Origin: QHWK01 sp035315685
GTDB lineage: Bacteria; Acidobacteriota; Vicinamibacteria; Vicinamibacterales; CAVVIG01
Direction: 5' to 3'
DNA: 17,438 nt
NCBI GenBank assembly: GCA_035315685.1
Contig: DATFXR010000127.1
Coordinates: forward strand, 1-17,438
Shown: piece by piece, positions 6,840 through 14,297 of the stretch
Position numbering within the stretch: the stretch's first letter is position 1
Layout of the letters: every line of letters begins with the position of its first letter
The notes under the pieces: generated by a model
Databases searched by the model: none
What the model saw: the letters and a program-made list of their open reading frames with translations, nothing else
What the model was told of the DNA's origin: nothing
Program-made: the position numbers and the translations under genes

Positions 6840-8381
6840 TTACCGCGCCTTCATCGTCGCTGCGCCAAAGCTCACGATCGCCGAGCCGGAGAGAAATCCG
6901 CCGGCGAGTACGTACATCGGCGCCTGTGCCCGTTCGCCGAACCGGCGTTCTGCGATCGTCCGCGCGGAGAGCGCGGCGAGTGCCGTCCAGCCTGCGGCCG
7001 GGTTGTAGATGAGCAGTCCGGTCGCGAACAGGACGCCCATTTGCCGCGCGTGGCCTCCGGCGGCCTGGAGCAGCGCGCCGGGCACGGCCCAGACGATCAA
7101 TCGCACGAGCACACTGCGGCTTGCACCGGCGGCAATCGTCGCGGCATAGACGCGATCGGCGGGCGGCAGCTGGTTCGCCGCGATGTAGCGATCGGCCACG
7201 AGCGAGACGAACGCGACCGCAACGAGAAATCCGAGCACCGCGGCGATCAGCTGCTGGCGGCGGCCATCGCGTTCCGCGACGGGATCGATCCCTCGCCCTC
7301 GCACGATCCACCCGGTCTTCAGGTCGAAACCGAGATCCGCGAACGCCGGGCCCCCGGACGCCGCGAAGCCGACGAGCAGCGCCAGCGGGACCGCCGGGAA
7401 CCGTGCAATCGTGCCGATCACGAGAAAGATCAACGCGGTGGCGAATGCGGGAAACCACCCCGCGTGCATCGCCGAGATGCCGACGATCAGCTCCGACACC
7501 AGCGCAGCCGCCGCGGCGAACAGGACGAAGACAACGAGGGGAGCCGCCGGCATCATCGCGTGCAGACCGGCGAGCGCCGCCATCATACTCGCCGCACCGA
7601 TGTGCAGCGCGAGCGCAGCGGCGATCCGCGATGGAAAGCCAGCCAGGGTTTCCGCGCGCGAGCGGCCCGGCCGAACGCCAATCGCTCCCGCAATCTGCCA
7701 CAACGCGACGAGCCCCGCGCCGATCATGATCCCGTGCGGGATGTAGAGGCGATCGATCTCGATTCCCCACAACGGGTGCGCGTAGGCGCGCACCAGCAGC
7801 CCTATCGCGAACATCGCCAGCGCGACCGCATTGCCGATCCAGCAGATCCCGACGACGTCCATCGGCACACCGAGTGCCTGGCCGATGCCGCCGGCGCCAG
7901 CGCCGATGCTGAGGAGCCGGGCACGGCGGCCACCTTCATCGCCGGCGATCAGACATTCCGCGGTTGCAACGCCCGCCGGCCACGAACCCGCGGCGGGATA
8001 GATCGGCGAATCGAACAGCCAGTACAGCGTCACGGCGCCGATCAGCATTCCGAGCGCGGACCCGATCAGCATCGGCTGCACCAGGCTGCGGCCGCCGACG
8101 AGCCACGCGACGCCGATTGGCAGGAAGACCGCGTTCGCACCGCCGAACGTGGCCGACGAGATCACCGTCTGCAGCAGGTTCTGTCGCGCGACACTCCGGA
8201 ACGCGCCGAACCCCGCAATCGGCGCACGTGCGACCCCCATCGCCAGGATCGCGCCGATGATCGACGTGTTCGGCGTCACGCCCACGCGCGTCAGCAACTC
8301 GAGCCCGATGACGATGCCGAGCAGCGCCAGCGCGATCGCGGCGGCGAACACGGGCGGCTCGAAGACGCTGGGATGTTTCAC
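6840..8381 (-). CDS. OPT/YSL-family transporter
   Basis: This 513-residue, very hydrophobic protein has well over ten membrane segments and the hallmarks of the oligopeptide/siderophore transporter (OPT) superfamily: GVTPNTSIIGAILAM near the N-terminus (34-48), the YPAAGSWPAGVATAECL region (128-144), and GPAFADLGFDLKTGWIVRG (344-362), matching the family's conserved D-L-K-T-G motif. The length is shorter than fungal OPTs (about 700) and close to short bacterial members. It begins at a GTG only 3 bases after the AroM-like stop, so the two are surely co-transcribed. The substrate is probably a small peptide or modified amino acid; the neighbouring DUF917 and hydantoinase-like genes suggest a hydantoin-type compound or its precursor (inference). 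Confidence 0.82.
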   Translation of the reverse strand: MKHPSVFEPPVFAAAIALALLGIVIGLELLTRVGVTPNTSIIGAILAMGVARAPIAGFGAFRSVARQNLLQTVISSATFGGANAVFLPIGVAWLVGGRSLVQPMLIGSALGMLIGAVTLYWLFDSPIYPAAGSWPAGVATAECLIAGDEGGRRARLLSIGAGAGGIGQALGVPMDVVGICWIGNAVALAMFAIGLLVRAYAHPLWGIEIDRLYIPHGIMIGAGLVALWQIAGAIGVRPGRSRAETLAGFPSRIAAALALHIGAASMMAALAGLHAMMPAAPLVVFVLFAAAAALVSELIVGISAMHAGWFPAFATALIFLVIGTIARFPAVPLALLVGFAASGGPAFADLGFDLKTGWIVRGRGIDPVAERDGRRQQLIAAVLGFLVAVAFVSLVADRYIAANQLPPADRVYAATIAAGASRSVLVRLIVWAVPGALLQAAGGHARQMGVLFATGLLIYNPAAGWTALAALSARTIAERRFGERAQAPMYVLAGGFLSGSAIVSFGAATMKAR

Positions 8382-8384
8382 GCG

Positions 8385-9047
8385 TCAGGGCACGAGCTGC
8401 CCCACGGCAGCGGCAACCAGCCGCCGTGCCAGCAGGACCGGGCGTCGCGAGACATCCGCCACGGTCCGGCGCATCGCTTCGGTGTAACCCATGCAGTGCA
8501 TGACGATCACGTCGGTGCCGGCGAGGTCCGCCGCCGCCTGCTCCAGTCGGCGGGGCGTGTACGGCGACGCGTACGATGTTTTCAGGGTCTGCCCGTCACC
8601 GGGCCGGAAATGGAACTCGTCGATCTGCTCTTCGAGCGGCACCATCACGCCGATCGAGCGCGCATGACGCGCGATTGCAGCGACCGAGTCGTCGACGATC
8701 GACTGCGCGTCGAGAAACAGGCCGCTCACGCGGAACGGCGGAAAGTGTCCTGTGCACAGGAGCACCGTGCAGAGGAAGTCGCCGGTCGCGAGCCGGTCGA
8801 AGATCGCCTGGAGCCGCGCGTGCACGAGGTCTTTTCGGACGACGACCTCGGTTCCATCGGCGAGCCGCGTGACCAGGCGATGATCGCCGTCGCGCGGGGT
8901 CATGGCGGCAATCTCGTGGCGCGCGAGACCATCGAGAGCGCCGCGCTCTTCGACCCCGATGCGGTCGCCGAACCACGTCTGGATTTCCGGTACGAGATCG
9001 GATCGCGGCGTCTGGCCGATCGTCACCAGAAGCGCACGCGGGTTCAT
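8385..9047 (-). CDS. AroM-family protein (Asp/Glu/hydantoin-racemase-like)
   Basis: The 220-residue product matches AroM in length and layout: N-terminal LLVTIGQTPRSDLVPEI (6-22), central VLLCTGHFP (95-103) and C-terminal VIVMHCMGYTEAMR (180-193). Despite the historical name, AroM has no proven role in aromatic amino acid synthesis. Two cysteines, Cys98 (LLCTG) and Cys185 (HCMGYT), sit where the Asp/Glu/hydantoin racemase superfamily has its pair of catalytic cysteines, so a racemase or related isomerase activity is a reasonable hypothesis (inference). Outside enteric bacteria, AroM genes are found beside DUF917 and hydantoinase-like genes (from memory), as here. The start codon is ATG; it is divergent from the DUF917 gene with only 28 bases between start codons. 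Confidence 0.85.
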   Translation of the reverse strand: MNPRALLVTIGQTPRSDLVPEIQTWFGDRIGVEERGALDGLARHEIAAMTPRDGDHRLVTRLADGTEVVVRKDLVHARLQAIFDRLATGDFLCTVLLCTGHFPPFRVSGLFLDAQSIVDDSVAAIARHARSIGVMVPLEEQIDEFHFRPGDGQTLKTSYASPYTPRRLEQAAADLAGTDVIVMHCMGYTEAMRRTVADVSRRPVLLARRLVAAAVGQLVP

Positions 9048-9075
9048 ACGGCCGCGCTAGTGTAGCATCTGTGAC
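9048..9075. promoter_or_regulatory. Minimal divergent promoter region between the AroM and DUF917 units
   Basis: Only 28 bases separate the two start codons. Neither gene has a Shine-Dalgarno site in it. A TAGCAT (9064-9069) lies 6-7 bases before the plus-strand GTG. A TACACT on the minus strand (9064-9059) lies about 11 bases before the minus-strand ATG. These are placed as overlapping -10 elements would be for leaderless mRNAs, but no matching -35 boxes are evident, so this is tentative. Confidence 0.3.
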
Positions 9076-10161
9076 GTGCGTCCGATCCCTGAAGACGACC
9101 TCGAGCCGCTGGCGATCGGGGCGTGGATTCTCGGCGCCGGCGGCGGCGGGAGCCCGTATCACGGCTACCTGAACGTCCGGCAGTTGTACCGGGCCGGACA
9201 CCGCGTGCAGCTGATGGATCCGGCTTCCCTTGACGATGACGATCTGGTGGCCGTCGTCTCGAACATGGGCGCGCCGCTCGTCGGCCAGGAGCGGCTCAGC
9301 GATCCGGCCGTCGCCGCGCGGCCGGTTCGCATGATGCAGGAGTATCTCGGCCGGCCGTTCCGCGCCGTGATGTCGCTCGAGATCGGCGGCGGCAACGCGA
9401 TTCAGCCGCTGCTTGTCGCGGCGGTGGTCGATCTGCCCGTCGTCGACGCCGACTGCATGGGCCGCGCGTTTCCCGAAGCGCAGATGACGAGCTTCGCGAT
9501 CGGCGAGCTGCCGATGTTCCCACTGACGCTCGCGGACGTTCGCGACAACGAAGTCATCGTCGCGCGCGCCGCGAGCTGGCCCTGGATGGAGCGGATCAGC
9601 CGGCGCGTCTGCGTGGCGGTCGGATCGATTGCCGCAACGTGCAAGGCGCCGCGCACCGGTCGCGAGGTGAAGGCCTGGGGAATTCTTCATTCCGTGACCC
9701 GGGCCGTTGGCATCGGACGCGCGGTCCTGACCGCACGCGTCCGGCGCGAGGATCCGATTGGGGCCGTCGTGGCGCACACCGGCGGGAAGCGACTCTTCGC
9801 CGGCAAAATCGTCGACGTCGATCGTCGCACGACCGAGGGATTTCTGCGCGGCCGCGCGCGCATCGCGGGTATCGACGAGGATCGCGGACGTGACCTCGTG
9901 CTCGAGTTCCAGAACGAGTTCGCCGTCGGATGGCTCGACGGCCGCGCCGCCGTCATGACGCCCGAGATCATCTGCGTCATGGACACGGTGGCCGGCGAGG
10001 CCATCGGAACCGAGACGCTGCGCTACGGTCAGCGCGTGACGGTGGTCGCGCTGCCGTGCGCGCCGATCTTGACGACACCGAAGGGCCTCTCGCTCGTGGG
10101 CCCGCGCGCGTTCGGATACGACCTCGACTTCAGCTCTGTGTTCGCACGGACGGCGGCGTGA
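9076..10161 (+). CDS. DUF917 (S-methyl-thiohydantoin desulfurase-type domain) protein
   Basis: The 361-residue protein has the diagnostic N-terminal glycine cluster AIGAWILGAGGGGSPYHGYL (13-32), EIGGGNAIQ (102-110) and VVDADCMGRAFPEAQM (122-137), all typical of DUF917 (PF06032). That Pfam family has since been associated with desulfurisation of S-methyl-thiohydantoin in sulfur-histidine breakdown (my recollection), but most members are uncharacterised, so the exact reaction here is open. Cys127 within DADCMG is a plausible catalytic residue. Translation starts at a GTG without a clear ribosome binding site. Its stop overlaps the start of the next gene by one base (TGATG), so translation is probably coupled to the hydantoinase-like partner, the usual neighbour of this family. 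Confidence 0.87.
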   Translation: MRPIPEDDLEPLAIGAWILGAGGGGSPYHGYLNVRQLYRAGHRVQLMDPASLDDDDLVAVVSNMGAPLVGQERLSDPAVAARPVRMMQEYLGRPFRAVMSLEIGGGNAIQPLLVAAVVDLPVVDADCMGRAFPEAQMTSFAIGELPMFPLTLADVRDNEVIVARAASWPWMERISRRVCVAVGSIAATCKAPRTGREVKAWGILHSVTRAVGIGRAVLTARVRREDPIGAVVAHTGGKRLFAGKIVDVDRRTTEGFLRGRARIAGIDEDRGRDLVLEFQNEFAVGWLDGRAAVMTPEIICVMDTVAGEAIGTETLRYGQRVTVVALPCAPILTTPKGLSLVGPRAFGYDLDFSSVFARTAA

Positions 10162-11738
10162 TGCGCCGGATCGGGATCGACGTCGGCGGCACCAACACCG
10201 ACGCCGTCCTGATCGAGGACTCGCGCGTGACCGCGGCGGTCAAGGTGCCGACGACCGCCGACGTGTCGGGCGGCATCGTCCGCGCGCTGGCGGAGCTCGT
10301 GATATCGGTCGGCAGCCCCGGCTCGATCGACGCGGTCATGATCGGCACCACGCATTTCACCAATGCCGTCGTCGAGCGCCGGGACCTCGCGCCGGTCGCG
10401 GCGGTCAGAATCGGACTGCCGGCCAGCGCGTCGCTGCCGCCGTTCTGCGACTGGCCCGATGATCTCGCCGCGCTCGCGCGCGGCGCGGTCTACATGCTCG
10501 AAGGCGGCCACGAATACGATGGCCGTCCGATCGTCGCGTTCGATCGCACCGGCATGCGCCGGGCCGCGGCCGACATCCGCGCGCGCGGTCTGCGCACAAT
10601 CGCAGTCACCGCCGTCTTCTCGCCGCTGACCGATGAGTGCGAGCGTGCGGCAGCCGACATTCTCCGCGAGGTCTGGCCCGACGCCGACGTGACGCGGTCG
10701 CACGATCTCGGCCGTATCGGCCTGCTCGAGCGCGAGAACGCGACGCTGCTGAACGCGTCGCTCATCGATCTCGCGCGGCGGACGACGCGCGCGTTCACGG
10801 CGGCGCTCGCCGCGAGCGGCATCCAGGCACCGCTCTACCTGACGCAGAACGACGGCACCGTCATGCGGGCGGACGTTGCCGAGGCGTTTCCGGTGTTCAG
10901 CTTTGCGTCTGGACCGACCAACAGCATGCGCGGTGCGGCGTTTCTTTCGGGCCTGCGCGACGCGATGGTCGTCGACGTCGGCGGCACCACCGCCGACATC
11001 GGCCGGTTGGTGCGCGGCTTTCCAGCCGAGGCGAACGCGTCGGTCCGCGTCGGCGGCGTGCGGACGCTTTTCCGGATGCCCGACCTGCTGTCGATCGGTC
11101 TCGGCGGCGGGTCGATCGTCGATGCGGCTGCGGGCACAATCGGACCAAAAAGCGTCGGCCATCGCATCGCTGAAGAGGCGCTCGTGTTCGGTGGAAACCG
11201 GCTCACCGCCACGGACGTCGCCGTCGCGGCGGGATCCGCCGACATCGGAGATCGCGGCCGCGTCGCAACGCTCGACGCGGCGCTCGTCGCCGCCTGCCGC
11301 GCGCGCATCCACTCGATGCTCGAGACGAACATCGATCGGATGAAGATCGACGCGGCGCCGGTGCCGCTCGTTCCCGTCGGCGGCGCGGCGTTTCTCGTGC
11401 CCGACGCGCTGCCTGGGATTTCCGAGGTGGTCGTCGTGCCGCACCGCGCGGTGGCCAACGCCATCGGCGCCGCCATTGCGCAAGTGAGCGGGGACGTCGA
11501 TCAGATCTTCAGCGGCTGCGGCCGCGAGGCGGCAATCGAGCGCGCGACGGCGCTCGCGCGCGAACGCGCGGTCGGCGCCGGTGCGGATCCGGCGGCGCTG
11601 ACGATCATCGACGTGGACGATCTGCCGTTGGCGTACCTGCCGGGCGATGCGCGCCGCGTCCGCGTGCGCGTCGTCGGCGACACGCGGCCGACAGCGAGTC
11701 AACGACCGGCGCAGCCCCCTCGCGAATCGTCGGAGTGA
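10161..11738 (+). CDS. Hydantoinase/oxoprolinase A-type (HyuA-like) protein
   Basis: The 525-residue product has both HyuA domains: the N-terminal domain with phosphate-binding GIDVGGTNTDAVL (5-17) and GTTHFTNAVVERR (62-74), and the main domain with RENATLLNASL (191-201), LTQNDGT (227-233), FASGPTNSMRGAAFL (248-262), VVDVGGTTADIG (270-281) and SIGLGGGSIV (311-320). These are the ASKHA-type nucleotide-binding loops of ATP-dependent hydantoinases, oxoprolinases and acetone carboxylase subunits. The length fits the short class that pairs with DUF917 rather than with a HyuB subunit, and no HyuB gene is present. The start is the ATG overlapping the upstream TGA; the longer open frame upstream is only a shadow of the DUF917 gene. 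The last 20 residues are a Pro/Arg-rich tail. Confidence 0.88.
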   Translation: MRRIGIDVGGTNTDAVLIEDSRVTAAVKVPTTADVSGGIVRALAELVISVGSPGSIDAVMIGTTHFTNAVVERRDLAPVAAVRIGLPASASLPPFCDWPDDLAALARGAVYMLEGGHEYDGRPIVAFDRTGMRRAAADIRARGLRTIAVTAVFSPLTDECERAAADILREVWPDADVTRSHDLGRIGLLERENATLLNASLIDLARRTTRAFTAALAASGIQAPLYLTQNDGTVMRADVAEAFPVFSFASGPTNSMRGAAFLSGLRDAMVVDVGGTTADIGRLVRGFPAEANASVRVGGVRTLFRMPDLLSIGLGGGSIVDAAAGTIGPKSVGHRIAEEALVFGGNRLTATDVAVAAGSADIGDRGRVATLDAALVAACRARIHSMLETNIDRMKIDAAPVPLVPVGGAAFLVPDALPGISEVVVVPHRAVANAIGAAIAQVSGDVDQIFSGCGREAAIERATALARERAVGAGADPAALTIIDVDDLPLAYLPGDARRVRVRVVGDTRPTASQRPAQPPRESSE

Positions 11739-11827
11739 GCGTGCGCTGCTATGGCCCGAGGCGTGTTGCCGGCGCGAGCGTCATCGATTCATCACCGGTG
11801 CGCTCCGCAACCGTTGAAGACAGAGCC

Positions 11828-11919
11828 GAGGGACGCTTTCAAAACCGTGTGGGGCCGTCCTTTCAGGGCGGCCAGTGCGGGCTGAAAGCCCGCACCTGCA
11901 GGTTTTGAAACCGTCTCTA
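11828..11919. repeat. Three-stem cruciform element with complementary loops
   Basis: A perfect 10-base outer stem (11837-11846 with 11901-11910, TTTCAAAACC/GGTTTTGAAA), extendable to 19 pairs with four mismatches, encloses two hairpins. Hairpin 1 pairs 11853-11860 with 11866-11873 (8 pairs, one G-U) around loop TTTCA. Hairpin 2 pairs 11875-11883 with 11887-11895 (9 perfect pairs). Opening its top pair gives loop TGAAA, the exact complement of the first loop. The layout resembles REP/BIME-like or MITE-like intergenic elements. Confidence 0.75.
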
Positions 11920-11952
11920 GCGTCTTGGCGCTTGCGGATGGCTGCGATCCAG

Positions 11953-11991
11953 CGACGCGAACCGGTTTGTCCCATCATGGCGTTCGCGTCG
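11953..11991. repeat. Perfect 10-base inverted repeat
   Basis: CGACGCGAAC (11953-11962) is mirrored by GTTCGCGTCG (11982-11991) across a 19-base spacer. A further CGACGC core occurs at 12018-12023. It could be a hairpin at the end of transcripts entering the gap or an operator-like site; nothing else supports a function. Confidence 0.45.
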
Positions 11992-12188
11992 GGACGTGTC
12001 TCAGTTGCATCAACTAGCGACGCCGCAGCCTGCTGGGAATCGAAACCCTGGCTTGCCGTCTGTTTTTTGCCGGACTACTTCACAAGTCTAAAAGCGGCAG
12101 GTTGCAGTTAGCGGGCCAGACAGCAGATGACGCCGACTCGTGCCGCGGCTGAAGCAATGTGAGGCCGTCGTGGGACCCGCGACTCTGG

Positions 12189-13646
12189 TCAACGCCGCTC
12201 CACCCATGTCCGCGTTTTCTCCTCGAGATACGAAAAAAACGGATTCGACGACACCCGCATCAGGACGTCCATGGGCGCGACGAGCACAGCCCGCTCACCG
12301 CGCGGGCTGAGGAGCCCGAGGCGGACGATCGGGCCGAGACTCTCGTCGGGCGACCGGCCGTAGACCGGATCGTTCGGCGGAAACGGCAGCGCGATGTGCG
12401 AGAGCGAAAAGGTGTCGGACGGCCACGCGAGGTCGGTCTCCGTCTCGGTGACGTCGGGAGATCCAGGATCGCCGGAGCGGGCGACGACCGTGAGCGACGC
12501 GTGGTCGAGATTCGTCATGACCGTGAGACGGAAGTTGCGCTCACTGCGCTGCATCAGCCGGTTAAGCAGCTCGCGGTCCGACGGGCGCATGAATGCATCG
12601 AGGCGGGCCAGGCGGTTGATGTCGAAGACCACGAGCTCGCTGCCGTTGCGCGGCAGCCTGGCGTAGAAGCGCGTCACGACCGCATACGCGTCGACCGTCG
12701 CATCCACCAGCGACTGAAAGGTGAGCGCCGGCGGCATCCTGGCGATGCGGCCATCTGCTGCGAGCCGGTCGATCTGCCGCTGCAGCGTGCGCGTGAACAC
12801 GGCCGTCTGCACCGCGGCATGCGTCGGGAAGGAGTTGAACTTGAACGGGTTGTACTCGGGGAGGACATCGAGCCATTTCGTCTTTTCGAAATACGGCACG
12901 ACGCCCAGCGCGCCGACCAGGCGCGCCATACCCGCCAGCGGCGAGACGCCGATCATCGGCGAAATCAACACCAGCCGATCGGCGCGAGGCAGCACCGGAT
13001 CTTCGATCGCGTCGAGCGCGTACTTCACCGCCAGCGCGCCGCCGTTCGAGTAGCCGACGATCGTCAATGGCACCTCGGGGCCGACACGCGCGCGGAGGTG
13101 CCGGATTCCGAGATGCACGACCGCGTCCCAGTCCTGCCACGACGCATCGGTCAGTCCGCCCGGCACGGCACCGTGACCCGGCATCCGCGGCGCAAGCACG
13201 TGACAGCCATCGGCATGCAGCCGCTCCGCGATGGCGCGCATGCTGTACGGCGAATCCGTCAGACCGTGAACGAGCAGCGCCGCACACACCGGCGCCGCGG
13301 CGGCCATCTCGAAGGTGCGGTTCCAGTCGCGCCCCAACCGTGATGGACTGGCCAGACCCTGCCGATCGTAGCGATTCGCGTAGAGGCGCTCTTCAGGGGT
13401 GAGTTGGTTCTCGATCCGGGTGCGCACTTCGTCGAAGACTCTTTGTTCGCGGGCCAGATAGTCGTCGAGCGTGAACGTCGGTCCGACGTCCGACGCGTGC
13501 ACTTCTCCCGACGGCACGAGCTGATGCCAGGGCTTCAGGTCAGGAATGCGCGATCGAGCGTTGACGGCTGCGCCGATGACGATGGCCAGGGCGACGATGG
13601 CGACCAGGACGACGAGTCGGAAGAGCCATTTGGAAACGAATCGCAT
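12189..13646 (-). CDS. Membrane-anchored alpha/beta-hydrolase (lipase/esterase-like)
   Basis: The 485-residue protein starts with a membrane anchor or uncleaved signal (KWLFRLVVLVAIVALAIVIGAAV, residues 6-28). The hydrolase core shows LLVHGLTDSPYSM (124-136, oxyanion region), PRMPGHGAVPGG (153-164), and the nucleophile elbow VGYSNGGALA (197-206), with Ser200 as nucleophile. Asp315 (in QSLVDATVDAY) and His417 (in SLSHIALPFPPND) are candidate acid and base. The closest well-known fold relatives are monoacylglycerol lipases and carboxylesterases; the extra N-terminal about 115 residues and the long segment between 230 and 400 make it larger than those. The active part is probably periplasmic. 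It stands alone between two gene-poor gaps and no ribosome binding site is obvious before the ATG. Confidence 0.83.
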   Translation of the reverse strand: MRFVSKWLFRLVVLVAIVALAIVIGAAVNARSRIPDLKPWHQLVPSGEVHASDVGPTFTLDDYLAREQRVFDEVRTRIENQLTPEERLYANRYDRQGLASPSRLGRDWNRTFEMAAAAPVCAALLVHGLTDSPYSMRAIAERLHADGCHVLAPRMPGHGAVPGGLTDASWQDWDAVVHLGIRHLRARVGPEVPLTIVGYSNGGALAVKYALDAIEDPVLPRADRLVLISPMIGVSPLAGMARLVGALGVVPYFEKTKWLDVLPEYNPFKFNSFPTHAAVQTAVFTRTLQRQIDRLAADGRIARMPPALTFQSLVDATVDAYAVVTRFYARLPRNGSELVVFDINRLARLDAFMRPSDRELLNRLMQRSERNFRLTVMTNLDHASLTVVARSGDPGSPDVTETETDLAWPSDTFSLSHIALPFPPNDPVYGRSPDESLGPIVRLGLLSPRGERAVLVAPMDVLMRVSSNPFFSYLEEKTRTWVERR

Positions 13647-14282
13647 GGCAGGGCTTTCACAGGTAAATGTACAACCCTACGCGGCGTAACACAGCAGCCC
13701 GAACGGTGACGCTGTCGTCATACCCGAGGGAGATGATCGTGTATGGCTGGTGTGTCGCGATGCAGGAACTCGAGCAGCTCAGCGAGCGGTTGCGTTCATA
13801 TGATGCGTCCCATCATTTTCGAGACATGCGCAGACGGTCGCGTTCGTCATTGAGCTGCACGCAATTAGTGACGTCCTCTCGGCACATCCAGTCACCGCAG
13901 TATGTCGTGTCGCTTCGACGGCTTTCGAGTCGCTTCACGTGATTCCACCGTGTGTGAGCAAGCGAGACGAGGATTCTTGTCCAACCGAATCGCGGGGTGT
14001 AGCATGCTGCAGGATTCAGCGGTCACGTTCGAAATCTCGGGTAGAAGTTCGAATCTCGAGAACGTGTCTCTTGCCTGATCGACTTGCCGACGTGAACTTC
14101 GTGCGATCGGCAGCGCTTCACCGCGCATACCACCGGACGGCGGAGGCGAAGCACCTCGAGTCACGCAGGCACTTCAATCTGGAGCCACGCCGAATCCGAT
14201 TCCGCACTCGCCATGTCGAATTGCGGAAGCGCGCAAGAAGGGACACGACTGCGGGTTCTCGACAATCCCCCAGTTGATTCTC
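13647..14282. other. Long gene-free region upstream of the tandem paralogues
   Basis: About 640 bases with no gene I can support, clearly less GC-rich than the flanking older genes. Open frames of about 90-110 residues here are Arg/Ser-rich and lack ribosome binding sites. A weak candidate promoter lies at 13977-14005. Similar short sequences GTTCGAAATCTCG and GTTCGAATCTCG recur at about 14027 and 14047. The length suggests a long regulatory leader or decayed DNA. Confidence 0.4.
13977..14005 (+). promoter_or_regulatory. Candidate sigma-70-like promoter
   Basis: TTGTCC (13977-13982) and TAGCAT (14000-14005) are spaced by 17 bases, each matching four of six consensus positions. If used, the gene at 14298 would have an untranslated leader of nearly 290 bases. 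Weak; such matches also occur by chance. Confidence 0.2.
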
Positions 14283-14291
14283 AGGAGGGAG
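14283..14291 (+). promoter_or_regulatory. Strong ribosome binding site of the first paralogue
   Basis: AGGAGGGAG lies 6 bases before the ATG at 14298. It is one of the strongest sites in the window and sets the start at 14298 rather than at an in-frame TTG at 14274, which precedes the site. Confidence 0.8.
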
Positions 14292-14297
14292 ATCATC

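Larger units (their letters stand above)
11739..12188. other. Gene-free intergenic region with structured repeats
   Basis: These 450 bases lie between the tail-to-tail ends of the HyuA-like and hydrolase genes. The middle holds the three-stem element and the inverted repeat listed separately. From about 12030 on I see no gene, no clear terminator with a U-tract and no repeat. Short open frames here have no ribosome binding site or recognisable protein. Confidence 0.5.

Noticed and set aside
7041..9065. A very long plus-strand open frame (674 codons) opposite the OPT and AroM genes
   Set aside because: It is an antisense shadow of two clearly recognisable genes; its product is full of Arg, His and Asp with no domain, as expected opposite GC-rich coding sequence.
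10029..11702. A 557-codon minus-strand open frame opposite the HyuA-like gene
   Set aside because: Shadow composition (Arg/Asp/Ala-rich, no motifs), while the plus strand carries unmistakable HyuA motifs.
12159..13343. A 394-codon plus-strand open frame opposite the alpha/beta hydrolase
   Set aside because: No recognisable protein; the minus strand has a nucleophile elbow, oxyanion motif and membrane anchor.
13667..13942. A 91-codon plus-strand open frame in the gap before the paralogues
   Set aside because: Starts inside the hydrolase leader without a ribosome binding site, is rich in Ser/Arg and has no family resemblance.
14045..14062. GTTCGAATCTC resembling a tRNA T-arm
   Set aside because: No partner stems, anticodon arm or acceptor stem could be found around it, so it is not a tRNA.
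13939..14277. A 112-codon plus-strand open frame directly before the first paralogue
   Set aside because: Arg/Ser/His-rich, no ribosome binding site and no motif; more likely leader sequence.
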